DNA of 64,000 bases. It comes from CAVSNH01 sp963729275 (GTDB lineage Bacteria; Actinomycetota; Acidimicrobiia; Acidimicrobiales; RAAP-2). The stretch spans positions 248,001-312,000 of the forward strand of contig CAVSNH010000014.1 in assembly GCA_963729275.1 (NCBI GenBank), in the 5' to 3' direction. The stretch's first letter is position 1; every line of letters starts with the position of its first letter. A program made the translations under genes and the position numbers. The notes under the pieces are model-generated. The model worked only from the letters and a program-made list of their open reading frames with translations, had not been told where the DNA came from and searched no databases. This document shows, one piece after another, positions 7,549 through 15,885 of this stretch.

Positions 7549-8199
7549 TCAGAGGGACAATTGTGCATCGCCGGGAGACGCCGGCTCGCGCCCGGCGACA
7601 ACCTCCGACGAGGTTGCCGGCTCGAGCCGGCCGATCAATCGGTCGACGAAGGAGGTCGTCGCCTCGTGACCGGCGGTTACACCGAGTGCCTGTTCGATCG
7701 ACAGGACCTGGGCGAGGCCGGTCATCATGAGCAGGGCGACGATGGGTGGCATCTCGCGCTCGGGGACTCCGTCCACAGCCAGGGCGGTGGCAAGGGCCTC
7801 GAGCTGCAGAGCCCGGAAACGTTCGGCATAGAGGGCGATCTCCGTGCGGATGGCCTTCCGGTGGTTGGCCAACGCCGCGAATTCGATCGAGAAGGCTGCG
7901 CCTCGCCGATCGAGGCTGAGCTGCCACAGCGATCGCAACGATCCGTCGGCGGCCACCACCCGCTCGAACCGTACGAGGTTCTCCTCAGCGCGTCGGCGAA
8001 GAACCTCGACGAAGAGGTCGTCCATGGTGCGGAAGTAGTAGTGCACAAGCTGGGGTTTGAGCCCGGCCTTGGCCGCCACCCGCCGCGAGGTGACGGCGGC
8101 GTAGCCCTCGTCCAGCAGCAGTTGCTCGGCCGCCTCGACGAGTTGGGCACGACTCTTCGAGTCGGCGGCGCCGATGCGTCGTGACGGGCCCGTCGTCAT
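7549..8199 (-). CDS. TetR-family transcriptional regulator
   Basis: A 216-aa regulator. Its N-terminal helix-turn-helix (residues about 14-60) ends with the recognition helix and VHYYFRTMDDLF; the rest is a helical ligand-binding domain. ATG 8199 is chosen because AAGG sits 8 nt upstream and the earlier codons run through an operator-like region. It is divergent from a P450 gene, with two palindromes (8235-8267) between them, so it likely represses that P450/SDR pair and itself. The ligand is unknown, perhaps the P450 substrate or a CoA derivative of it. Confidence 0.88.
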   Translation of the reverse strand: MTTGPSRRIGAADSKSRAQLVEAAEQLLLDEGYAAVTSRRVAAKAGLKPQLVHYYFRTMDDLFVEVLRRRAEENLVRFERVVAADGSLRSLWQLSLDRRGAAFSIEFAALANHRKAIRTEIALYAERFRALQLEALATALAVDGVPEREMPPIVALLMMTGLAQVLSIEQALGVTAGHEATTSFVDRLIGRLEPATSSEVVAGREPASPGDAQLSL

Positions 8200-8232
8200 C
8201 ACCGATACCTTGCCACGTCCCCCACCCCCTGC

Positions 8233-8267
8233 TAAGCAATTGCTCAGCATTGCTGTGCAATTGCACA
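8233..8267. promoter_or_regulatory. Two palindromic TetR-operator candidates
   Basis: AGCAATTGCT (8235-8244) and TGTGCAATTGCACA (8254-8267) are both perfect palindromes with the shared core GCAATTGC. Their centres are 21 bp apart, two helical turns, so two dimers could bind on the same face. The site lies between the divergent TetR and P450 genes. Confidence 0.65.
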
Positions 8268-8306
8268 ACACGGTGCTGGCTCTCGGCCGGCTCAGAGGAG
8301 GCCTCC

Positions 8307-9593
8307 TTGCCCGATTGGACGACGACCGACTTCTTCAACGACGAGTCGCTCGTCGACGACCCCTATCCCTACTTCGAGGAACTCCGCGCCGAGTGTCCGG
8401 TCCTCCCCCTCCCCCATCTCGGGGTCGTGGCCGTGACCGGCTACGAGGAGGCCACCGACGTCTACCGAGACACCGACACCTTCTCGTCGTGCAATGCCTT
8501 CGTCGGCCCGTTCGCCACCTTCCCGGTGCCGCTCGAGGGCGACGACGTGAGCGAGATCGTCGACCGCTACCGGGACCAGCTACCCCTCAACGAGCACATG
8601 GTCACCATGGACCCGCCAGACCACACCCGCGAGCGGGCGCTCCTCATGCGCCTGATCACCCCGAAGCGGCTCAAGGACAACGAGGCGTTCATCTGGCGCC
8701 TGACCGACCGACAGCTCGACGAGTTCGTGGCCGACGGCCGGTGCGAATTCATCGGTGCCTACGCCCAGCCCTTCGCCATGCTGGTGGTCGCCGACCTCCT
8801 CGGCGTACCCGAGGCCGACCACCATCAGTTTCGGGAAGGATTCGGACTGAGCGGCCGCCCTGGTGAGATCGGTGACGGCGGCGAGAGCAACTCCGGCATG
8901 AACCCACTGGCGTGGCTCGACGAGTGGTTCGCGCGCTTCATCACCGAGCGACGGCAAGAGCCGCGCCAGGACGTGCTGACAGCCTTGGCCCTCGCCACCT
9001 ACCCCGACGGGTCCACTCCGGAGGTCACGGCGGTGGTGCGAACCGCCACCTTCCTCTTCGCCGCCGGCCAGGAGACGACCGCCCGCCTGCTGGCGGCCTC
9101 GTTGAAGCACCTGGCCGAGCACCCGGACCTCCAGGAGGAGCTCCGGGCGGACACCTCGCGCATCCCCGATTTCATCGAGGAAGCACTACGCATCGAGAGC
9201 CCGGTCAAGGCCGACTTCCGCCTGGCCCGGCGGACCACGACGCTCGGCGGCGTGGAGGTTCCCGCCGGGACACCCGTCATGTTGCTCAACGGCGCCGCCA
9301 ACCGTGATCCCCGCCGGTTCGAGTGCCCGGAGCAGTTCCGCCTCGACCGGTCCAACGCCCACGCTCACATCGCCTTCGGCCGTGGCGTCCATTCCTGTCC
9401 CGGCGGACCGTTGGCCCGGGTGGAGGGTCGGATCAGCCTCGAGCGCATCCTCCGTCGGATGCACGACATCCGGCTGTCGGAGGAACACCACGGGCCGGCC
9501 GGGAACCCCAGCTTCCGTTACGAGCCGACCTGGATCCTCCGCGGCCTCAGTAGCCTGCACCTCGAGTTCACCCCGGCCGACGGCAACCCGTGA
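8307..9593 (+). CDS. Cytochrome P450
   Basis: A 428-aa soluble bacterial P450 that would hydroxylate an organic substrate with O2 and electrons from a ferredoxin; no ferredoxin gene is in the window. The I-helix motif AGQETT, the K-helix EEALR and the heme loop FGRGVHSCPGGPLAR are present, with the heme Cys at residue 364. The TTG start is set by GAGGAGG five bases upstream (8295-8301). Its stop overlaps the GTG of an SDR, so a hydroxylase/alcohol dehydrogenase pair is made together. It is clearly paralogous to the P450 at 44003 (same GPF-FPVPLEGDDVS and ESPVK-DFRL blocks). The divergent TetR at 8199 probably controls it. Confidence 0.93.
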   Translation: MPDWTTTDFFNDESLVDDPYPYFEELRAECPVLPLPHLGVVAVTGYEEATDVYRDTDTFSSCNAFVGPFATFPVPLEGDDVSEIVDRYRDQLPLNEHMVTMDPPDHTRERALLMRLITPKRLKDNEAFIWRLTDRQLDEFVADGRCEFIGAYAQPFAMLVVADLLGVPEADHHQFREGFGLSGRPGEIGDGGESNSGMNPLAWLDEWFARFITERRQEPRQDVLTALALATYPDGSTPEVTAVVRTATFLFAAGQETTARLLAASLKHLAEHPDLQEELRADTSRIPDFIEEALRIESPVKADFRLARRTTTLGGVEVPAGTPVMLLNGAANRDPRRFECPEQFRLDRSNAHAHIAFGRGVHSCPGGPLARVEGRISLERILRRMHDIRLSEEHHGPAGNPSFRYEPTWILRGLSSLHLEFTPADGNP

Positions 9594-10333
9594 GCCGCGT
9601 CGCCGTCGTCACCGGCGGGGCGTCGGGCATCGGACTCGGTGTCGGGCGGCTGTTCGCGGCCGACGGACATCGCGTCGCCCTGCTCGACTCGAACCTGGAG
9701 GGCGCCCGGGCGGCGGCCGCCGGGCTCGGCGCTGAGGGCTCGACCGCGCTGGCCGTCGAATGCGACGTCGCCGACCGCGGTTCGGTCGCCGCCGCATTCG
9801 CACGGGTGCGGGCCGAGCTCGGACCGGTCGAGATCCTCGTGACCAGCGCCGGCGTCGAGGCCTTCGATCCATTGCTGGAGATCACTCCGGAGCAGTGGGA
9901 CCGGATCATCGCCGTCAACCTGACCGGCACCTTCAGCTGCGTGCAGGCGGCGGTGGCAGACATGCTGGCCGGCGGATGGGGCCGGATCGTCACCATCTCC
10001 TCGTCGAGTGCGCAGTCGGGGGCTCCGAACATGGCCCACTACGCGGCGTCAAAGGGTGGCGTCATCTCCCTCACCAAGGCACTGGCCAGGGACCTCGCCC
10101 GCCACGGGATCACCGTCAACACCATCCCGCCGAGCCTCGTCGACACACCCATGGCCCGCCAGGCCGAGGCCTCGGGCAAGTTCCCGGGGGTGGACGTCGT
10201 CGCCCCCATGGTGCCCCTCGGCCGGGCCGGGACTCCGGCCGACATCGCCGCCGCCTGCGCGTTCCTCTGCTCCGACGGCGGCAGCTACATCACCGGTCAG
10301 ATCATCGGCGTCAACGGTGGCATGTACATCTGA
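9590..10333 (+). CDS. Short-chain dehydrogenase/reductase
   Basis: A 247-aa classical SDR that interconverts an alcohol and a ketone with NAD(P). The cofactor motif TGGASGIG is at residues 8-15, with the catalytic Ser in ISSSSAQSG and the YAASK pair downstream. The usual NNAG is changed to TSAG. The GTG start overlaps the P450 stop by 4 bp; the likely job is oxidation of the P450 product. It is closely similar to the SDR at 25897 (both share SSSSAQ, MAHY and GITVNTIPP). Confidence 0.9.
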   Translation: MSRVAVVTGGASGIGLGVGRLFAADGHRVALLDSNLEGARAAAAGLGAEGSTALAVECDVADRGSVAAAFARVRAELGPVEILVTSAGVEAFDPLLEITPEQWDRIIAVNLTGTFSCVQAAVADMLAGGWGRIVTISSSSAQSGAPNMAHYAASKGGVISLTKALARDLARHGITVNTIPPSLVDTPMARQAEASGKFPGVDVVAPMVPLGRAGTPADIAAACAFLCSDGGSYITGQIIGVNGGMYI

Positions 10334-10350
10334 CCGGATGCCGCCGTCGA

Positions 10351-11349
10351 TCAGGGAGTGGCGGTGGCCGGCTGCCCAGTGACGTCGAGCACGACCTTGC
10401 CGACCGCTCGCCCGTCGGCCACGTAGCGAAGGGCGGCGGCCACGTCAGCCAGGGCGAAGGTGGCCCCGATGTGCGGGCGGACCCGGCCCGAGCCGACCAG
10501 CTCGAGCAGCTCCCGTTCGTCGCGCCGCAACTCGTCCGGTCGGTGGGTGGCGAAGTCGACGAACTGGAAACCGAGGACGTGGACGCCTTTGAGCAGCACC
10601 AGGTTCAACGGGATCCTCGGGATGCTCCCCGAGGCGTAGCCGACGGTCACGAACCGGCCGCCGAAGCGAAGGGAGCGCAGGGTCGGCTCGGAGAGCGCCC
10701 CGCCCACCGGATCGACGACGACGTCGGCCCCGTCCGGGATGGCCTGGCGCAGGGCGGCCCGCAGGTCGCCCGACTGGTGGTCGATCGAGCGCCGAGCGCC
10801 CTTCCCGGTGGCAGCGGCCAGCTTCTCTTCCGACGAGGCGACAGCCGTGACCGAGGCGCCGAGCACGGATCCGAGCTCGACCGCGGCCAGGCCCACCCCT
10901 CCCCCGGCGCCGAGGACGACGAGCTCCTCGCCCGGCTGCAGGGCGGCGACCGAGCGGAGCACGTGAAAGGCCGTCCGATGGGCCACGCCCAGGGCGGCGG
11001 CCGAGCACTGGTCGAGGCCGGCTGGGACAGGGTTCAGAGCGGCGGCGGCTACGACGACCTCCTCGGCGAAGGCGCCCACGAGTGTCGTGCCGAAGACCCG
11101 ATCCCCGGACGACAGCCCCTGGACGTCGGGTGCCATCTCGCTCACCACTCCGGCGAACTCGCTCCCGGGGACGAACGGGGTGGGGACCCTCAGCTGGTAG
11201 TCGTCGGCCACCAACAAGACGTCGGGGAAGTTGACAGCGGCGGCGTCCACGCGCACCCGCACCTGGCCCGGCCCCACCTCGGGTGCCGGTATGTCGGCCA
11301 CGCCGACGACCTCGGGGGGGCCGTAGGAGCGGCAGACGGCGGCGCGCAC
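10351..11349 (-). CDS. Zinc-independent MDR, quinone oxidoreductase-like
   Basis: A 332-aa medium-chain dehydrogenase/reductase of the NADPH:quinone reductase or enoyl reductase type. The GroES-like half has NFPDVLL and PGSEFAGVV; the Rossmann half has the nucleotide motif LGAGGGVGLAAVELG. No zinc-binding cysteine cluster is visible. GTG at 11349 puts the start 7 bp after the crotonase gene, and the N-terminus MRAAVCRSYGPPE fits the family. It runs in the crotonase operon, convergent with the SDR at 9590, and may reduce an enoyl-type intermediate. Confidence 0.87.
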   Translation of the reverse strand: MRAAVCRSYGPPEVVGVADIPAPEVGPGQVRVRVDAAAVNFPDVLLVADDYQLRVPTPFVPGSEFAGVVSEMAPDVQGLSSGDRVFGTTLVGAFAEEVVVAAAALNPVPAGLDQCSAAALGVAHRTAFHVLRSVAALQPGEELVVLGAGGGVGLAAVELGSVLGASVTAVASSEEKLAAATGKGARRSIDHQSGDLRAALRQAIPDGADVVVDPVGGALSEPTLRSLRFGGRFVTVGYASGSIPRIPLNLVLLKGVHVLGFQFVDFATHRPDELRRDERELLELVGSGRVRPHIGATFALADVAAALRYVADGRAVGKVVLDVTGQPATATP

Positions 11350-11356
11350 GTCGCCG

Positions 11357-12136
11357 TCAGCGACCCTGCCAGACCGGCGATCGCTTCTCGATGAAGGCGA
11401 GGGCGCCTTCCCGGGCATCCTGGCTGGCGAAGACGACGCGGGACATCTCCTCCTGGCGCTCGGCCGCACGGCCGGCGTCGCGGACGCCCAATCGCACGAG
11501 CTCCCTCGCCGCCCTGACCCCGAGAGGACCATTGGCCGCGATGCGCTCGGCGTAGTCGAGGGCGGTGGGCACGACCTCGGCCGAGGCGACGACGGCATTG
11601 ACCAGACCGAGCTCGTAGGCCCGGGCCGCGTCGACGGTCTCGCCGGTCAGCGCCATCTCGAGGGCGACGCCGAGCGGGATCCGCGTGCCGAGGAAGGTGC
11701 CCCCACCGGCAGGGAACAGCCCGCGCTTCACCTCGGGCAGGCCGAACCTCGCCTCCTCACTGGCCACGATCACGTCGCAACCGAGGAGCAGCTCAAAGCC
11801 GCCGGCCACGGCGGTGGCGTTGGCCGCACCCACGACGGGGATCTCGACATCGCCACCGAGGAAGCGGTGGAAGGTCCGGTTCGCCGCGTCGGCACCGGGG
11901 CCCATCTCCTCGCCGGCACTGAACGCCTGCAGGTCCATCCCGGCGCAGAAGGCCCGATCGCCGGTGCCGGTCAGGACCACGACCCGGATGTCCGGATCGG
12001 CCTCGGCATCCCCGAGCGCGGCGCCGACGGCTGCCATGAGCTCCGGGTTGAGGGCGTTGCGCGCCGCCGGTCGGTTCAGCCGAGCGACGAGGACAGCCCC
12101 TCGCCGCTCGCGGACCACGACACCTTCGGCGGTCAT
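11357..12136 (-). CDS. Enoyl-CoA hydratase/isomerase family protein
   Basis: A 259-aa crotonase, near the usual family length. The oxyanion-hole blocks FCAGMDLQAF and ATAVAGGFEL and the following FGLPEVKRGLFPAGGG are intact. It would hydrate or isomerise an unsaturated acyl-CoA in beta-oxidation of the island substrate. The ATG overlaps the stop of a small upstream frame (ATGA), so it is probably translationally coupled. Confidence 0.9.
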   Translation of the reverse strand: MTAEGVVVRERRGAVLVARLNRPAARNALNPELMAAVGAALGDAEADPDIRVVVLTGTGDRAFCAGMDLQAFSAGEEMGPGADAANRTFHRFLGGDVEIPVVGAANATAVAGGFELLLGCDVIVASEEARFGLPEVKRGLFPAGGGTFLGTRIPLGVALEMALTGETVDAARAYELGLVNAVVASAEVVPTALDYAERIAANGPLGVRAARELVRLGVRDAGRAAERQEEMSRVVFASQDAREGALAFIEKRSPVWQGR

Positions 12137-12272
12137 CCCTTGACGTCGGTGGTCTCGGCGAGTTCGGCCGCTCCGCTCATGAGGTCGCTCACGATGGGGC
12201 CGAACGCGTGGAGCTTCTCGTCGTCCCCGGCACGCGGGAATCCCTGACTGCCGGCTTCTCGTCGTCGATCAA
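12133..12272 (-). pseudogene. Small frameshifted gene upstream of the crotonase
   Basis: A TTG at 12272 preceded by AGGAGGGG starts a short frame (LIDDEKPAVRDSRVPG). One G too few in the CCGGGG run then shifts it. The continuing frame reads DDEKLHAFGPIVSDLMSG and on to a stop that overlaps the crotonase ATG by 4 bp. The strong ribosome-binding site at one end and the perfect ATGA coupling at the other suggest a real leader gene of about 46 codons, either broken or mis-sequenced. I recognise no family. Confidence 0.35.
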
Positions 12273-12429
12273 CGTTCCCCTCCTGGTCGCGGCTCGGCAG
12301 GCTATGCCGCCCCGCCCGGGAACACCACTAGTCCTCTGCAAGATTTCCATTATCGTATCTGAATATGGCGTTCTGTCCCGGTGGTCGGCCGCCGCACCAG
12401 CGCCGTTCTCCGGCCTCGGCCTGGGCGTG

Positions 12430-13560
12430 ATGGACCTCCGCACGTTCCGGCTCTCCCTCGATGCGTGGCTGGACGAGCACGAGCCCGAGCTGCGGGGAGA
12501 GGGCGGTGGCACCGGCACCCTCGACGAGCAGATGGCCCAGCTGGCCTCCGTCAAGCGAGAGCTGTTCGATGCCGGGTGGATGCGGTACGGCTGGCCCGAG
12601 GCGGTGGGCGGTCTCGGCGAATCGACGTTGCTCCGCGCCTACCTCGGACAGGCGCTGACCGAACGCGACCTCGTGGAGCCCGGCATCTATTCGATGACCG
12701 AAGTGCTGGCGCCCACGGTGATCACCTTCGCGTCGCCGGATCTGGCGGCGGCCAGTGTGCCGCGCTTGCTTCGGGGGGACGAGACCTGGTGCCAGGGCTT
12801 CTCCGAGCCGGGCACCGGCAGCAATCTCGCCGCGCTGTCCTGCCGGGCCACGAGGACCCGTGAGGGGTGGAACGTCCGCGGGCAGAAGGTCTGGACCAGC
12901 CTCGCCCAGTACGCGCAGCGTTGCGTGCTGCTCACGCGGACGGGCCCGGTGGACTCCGCCCACCGCGGCATCACCGCACTCTTCGTGGACATGGACACGC
13001 CGGGCATCACCGTGCGACCCCTCCGGACAATGCACGGGGTGGAGGAGTTCTGTGAGGTCTTCTTCGACGACGTCGTGGTCCCCTTCGACCGCACCCTAGG
13101 TGGCGAGGGTAACGGCTGGTCGGTCGCCATGGACCTCCTTCCGTTCGAACGGAGCACTGCCCTCTGGCACCGCGTCGCCTTCCTGCACCAGCGCATGGAC
13201 CGGCTCCTGGCCTCGGCCCCGCCGGACAACCTGCGCGCCGACGACGTCGGCCATGCCGCGCTGTTGCTCTTCGCCCTGCGAGCCCGGTCCCGTGCCACCC
13301 AGTACCGCATGGACAAAGGCGAGAAGCTCGGGCCCGAGACTTCGGTCGACAAGGTGCTCATGGCCACGGCCGAGCAGGCCGTCTTCGACGTGGCCGCCGA
13401 CGCCCTCGCCGAGGAGCTCTGCGTGGGTCAGGAGCCCGACATCGAGCAGTGGCGATCGGAGTTCCTGTACTCGCGGGCGGCCACCATCTACGGAGGGACG
13501 GCCGAGATCCAGCGCAACATCATCGCCCGCCGGCTGCTGGAACTCGGTCCCGACACGTGA
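12430..13560 (+). CDS. Acyl-CoA dehydrogenase, catalytic-type subunit
   Basis: A 376-aa FAD enzyme for alpha,beta-dehydrogenation of an acyl-CoA. The FAD/substrate block WCQGFSEPGTGSNLA and the C-terminal YGGTAEIQRNIIARR are present. The common catalytic Glu position (xEGT) is Gly here. A Glu in LLPFERSTALW occupies the helix-G site used by isovaleryl-CoA dehydrogenase and steroid-type FadE proteins. The start at 12430 fits the family N-terminus; the ribosome site is weak. It overlaps the next dehydrogenase by 1 bp (TGATG), suggesting an alpha2beta2 complex like the steroid side-chain enzymes. Confidence 0.9.
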   Translation: MDLRTFRLSLDAWLDEHEPELRGEGGGTGTLDEQMAQLASVKRELFDAGWMRYGWPEAVGGLGESTLLRAYLGQALTERDLVEPGIYSMTEVLAPTVITFASPDLAAASVPRLLRGDETWCQGFSEPGTGSNLAALSCRATRTREGWNVRGQKVWTSLAQYAQRCVLLTRTGPVDSAHRGITALFVDMDTPGITVRPLRTMHGVEEFCEVFFDDVVVPFDRTLGGEGNGWSVAMDLLPFERSTALWHRVAFLHQRMDRLLASAPPDNLRADDVGHAALLLFALRARSRATQYRMDKGEKLGPETSVDKVLMATAEQAVFDVAADALAEELCVGQEPDIEQWRSEFLYSRAATIYGGTAEIQRNIIARRLLELGPDT

Positions 13561-14549
13561 TGGACCGGAGCGAACAGAAGCTCTTCGAGAGCACGCTCCG
13601 CCACGCCATCGAGGCACGGGGTGTCGACTCGCTCGACGGCGTCCTCGACGAGCTGGGCTGGCCCGAGGCGCTCGTCGCCGACCGCCGAACGGCGATCGGC
13701 ACCGTCTTCACGTTGCAGGGTGCGTGCAACGGCATCTCATCCGCGCTCGACGACGTGCTGGCACAGGCGCTCGGCGGCGGCGGCCGGACCGCGGTCATCT
13801 TGCCCCGGCTCGGTCGCTCGACACCCCCGGCCATCCGCACACCGGAGGGGCTCTCGGTGCGGGGGATCGGCACGTGCGCCCTGCGACGCTGCCCTCGTGC
13901 GCTCGTCGTCACCGACGCTTCAGGCGGCCCCGCAGTGCACGAGGTCGAGGTCGCCGCGCTCGCCTCCCGGCCGCTGGCCGGCCTCGACCCCGGGCTCGGA
14001 TGGGTGGAGGTCCTCGGCTGCGGGCCGAGCTCGGCCGGGGGAGGCCGGACGGCCGATGCCGCCGACGCCACCGATGCCACCGATGCCCCCGGTGCCTGGG
14101 AGGCGGCCGTTGCCGTCGGGCGTCTGGCCGTCGCCCACGAGCTGGTCGGTGCCGGCCGGGCCATGTTGACGCTGGCCCGTGACCACGCCCTCGACCGCGT
14201 GCAGTTCGGCCGGCCCATCGCCGGCTTCCAGGCCGTCCGCCACCGACTGGCTGACGCATTCGTCGCCCTCGAGCAGGCCGATGCTGCCCTGGCCGCGGCC
14301 TGGGAGATGCCCACGACGACCGCCGCCACCGTGGCCAAGGCGTTGGCCGGCCGTGCCACCTCGACCGTCGCCCGGCACACGCAACAGGTGCTGGCCGGCG
14401 TCGGCTTCACGACCGACCACCCCTTCCACCGCTACCTCCGGCGAGTGGTGGTCCTCGATCAGCTGCTCGGGAGCAGCCGCGACCTCACCATCCAGCTCGG
14501 TGAGGAGGCAATCACCAACCGCCGGCTACCCGCTCTCCCCTCTCTCTGA
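13560..14549 (+). CDS. Acyl-CoA dehydrogenase-like subunit (non-catalytic type)
   Basis: A 329-aa divergent acyl-CoA dehydrogenase. The C-terminal helical domain is recognisable (DRVQFGRPIAGFQAVRHRLAD; GVGFTTDHPFHRYLRR). The middle beta domain is short and the FAD block is degenerate. Neither the xEGT Glu nor the helix-G Glu is seen. A low-complexity DAADATDATDA run marks the linker. Being coupled to 12430 by TGATG, it is best read as the partner subunit of a heteromeric dehydrogenase. Its 3' end overlaps the convergent reductase gene by 24 bp. Confidence 0.85.
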   Translation: MDRSEQKLFESTLRHAIEARGVDSLDGVLDELGWPEALVADRRTAIGTVFTLQGACNGISSALDDVLAQALGGGGRTAVILPRLGRSTPPAIRTPEGLSVRGIGTCALRRCPRALVVTDASGGPAVHEVEVAALASRPLAGLDPGLGWVEVLGCGPSSAGGGRTADAADATDATDAPGAWEAAVAVGRLAVAHELVGAGRAMLTLARDHALDRVQFGRPIAGFQAVRHRLADAFVALEQADAALAAAWEMPTTTAATVAKALAGRATSTVARHTQQVLAGVGFTTDHPFHRYLRRVVVLDQLLGSSRDLTIQLGEEAITNRRLPALPSL

Positions 14550-15083
14550 GCAGTACTGGCGGCGCGAGCTGACGGTAGCGGCGAGCAACGGGGACGCCTC
14601 GACCAACCACTCGGCGATGACCCGGTCGATCTGGTCCAGATCGCTCTCGAGGACATAGAGGCCCCGGCTCGGTGTCGTGGCCCCGATCTCGATGAGCACG
14701 GGACGGAGGTGCACGTCGACGGCCAGGGCATGCCGCGGCCCGGCGCCGACCATCACCGGGACGGCCGTCACCCCGGCCAGCCCCGAGGTCGAGTACCAGT
14801 CGAGGAACGACTTGAGCAGTCCCGTGTACGAGGCCTTGTAGGTGGGCGAGGCGACCACCACCAGCCGGCAGCGCGCCACCCGCGCCATCGCGTCGGCCAC
14901 CCGCGCGTCGGAGCGATCGAAGAGAGCGGGACCGAGGTCGGCGAGGTCCACCACCTCCCTCGGTGCCGCGTCCAAGCCGACGGCACCGGCCACCGCGTCG
15001 GCAACGGCCGTGGCCACGGCGAGCGTGCGCGACCCGGGCCTCGGGTTGCCGACGACAACACCGACCGGCCACGCTGCGGTCAT
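14526..15083 (-). CDS. NAD(P)H-dependent FMN reductase
   Basis: A 185-aa flavodoxin-like reductase of the SsuE/MsuE type. The FMN phosphate loop GNPRPGSRT is at residues 12-20, and SPTYKASYTGLLKSFLDW is the second flavin contact. Such enzymes supply reduced FMN to two-component monooxygenases. The NtaA/SnaA-type monooxygenase at 18664, which lacks its own reductase, is the obvious client. It lies downstream of and co-oriented with the TetR at 15803. Confidence 0.88.
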   Translation of the reverse strand: MTAAWPVGVVVGNPRPGSRTLAVATAVADAVAGAVGLDAAPREVVDLADLGPALFDRSDARVADAMARVARCRLVVVASPTYKASYTGLLKSFLDWYSTSGLAGVTAVPVMVGAGPRHALAVDVHLRPVLIEIGATTPSRGLYVLESDLDQIDRVIAEWLVEASPLLAATVSSRRQYCSERGESG

Positions 15084-15119
15084 GCCCGTTCCCCTCGAGC
15101 CGGTCGCCGGGCGGACCGG

Positions 15120-15803
15120 TTAGCGGGGCCGGTGGTCGGACGGGGGGCGCTCTCTCAACTGGAGCGCGTTCACACAGAGCGTCGCCAGCTGATCCACCCC
15201 GTCCTCGAATGCGGCATGAATCTGCCCCTGGACGAACCACATCTCGGAGAAGCGGGAGACCATGGCCGAGAGTGCGGCGGCCGTCGTCACCGGGTCGAGG
15301 TGAGGGTCGGCCAAACCGTGCGCCTGGAGGTAACGGATGGCGTCCTCGGTCTGCTTGGTGTAGGTCCCCTGCATCGCCAATCGGGCGGACCGCACCTCGG
15401 TGTCATAGCGCGAGACCTGCTCGATGACGCCCATGATGGCCGCCTCCGCCTGGTAGGCGCCGAGGTACTGGCGGATCGAGGATTCAACGCGGTCGCGCAT
15501 GCTGACGTCGCCGGTGGCGAGGAGTCCACTGGCCACGATGGAGTGCAGGCTCAGGTCTTCTTCCTGTGCCCTGGCCACCTCGCGGAAGATCTCCTCCTTC
15601 GATTCGAAGTAGTGATAGAAGGAGCCGTGAGACAGGCCGGCCCGCTCGGCGATGTCCGAGATGCGGGCGTCGAGGAACCCGTTCTCCTCGAAGATCTCTT
15701 TGGCCGCCTCGAGCAGCCTCGCCCGGGTCCGCACCCCCTTGCGTGAGCGCGGACCGACCGGCTTCTCGGTCTCGACGGGTGCCGCGGCCGGCGCGTTCGT
15801 CAT
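15120..15803 (-). CDS. TetR-family transcriptional regulator
   Basis: A 227-aa regulator with the HTH at residues about 25-70, ending GLSHGSFYHYFESKEEIF, and a helical effector domain with a Trp/Phe-rich segment (FSEMWFVQG). ATG 15803 is preferred over GTG 15809 because GGAGGAG lies 8 nt upstream of it. It follows the DUF35-thiolase gene on the same strand and precedes the flavin reductase, so it may be part of that operon. Fatty-acid-type TetRs often bind acyl-CoAs; that is only an analogy here. Confidence 0.87.
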   Translation of the reverse strand: MTNAPAAAPVETEKPVGPRSRKGVRTRARLLEAAKEIFEENGFLDARISDIAERAGLSHGSFYHYFESKEEIFREVARAQEEDLSLHSIVASGLLATGDVSMRDRVESSIRQYLGAYQAEAAIMGVIEQVSRYDTEVRSARLAMQGTYTKQTEDAIRYLQAHGLADPHLDPVTTAAALSAMVSRFSEMWFVQGQIHAAFEDGVDQLATLCVNALQLRERPPSDHRPR

Positions 15804-15885
15804 CTCCACAACTCCTCCGATCCCGTCGTCATGATGTCACCGCCGAGTCGTTGGCGGTCGCACCGTTCGCCCCGCCGTCGCGCCG

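Noticed and set aside
14041..14100. Repetitive GCCACCGATGCC-like DNA within the dehydrogenase subunit gene
   Set aside because: It is a coding low-complexity linker (Asp-Ala-Thr repeats) in frame, not a mobile or regulatory repeat.
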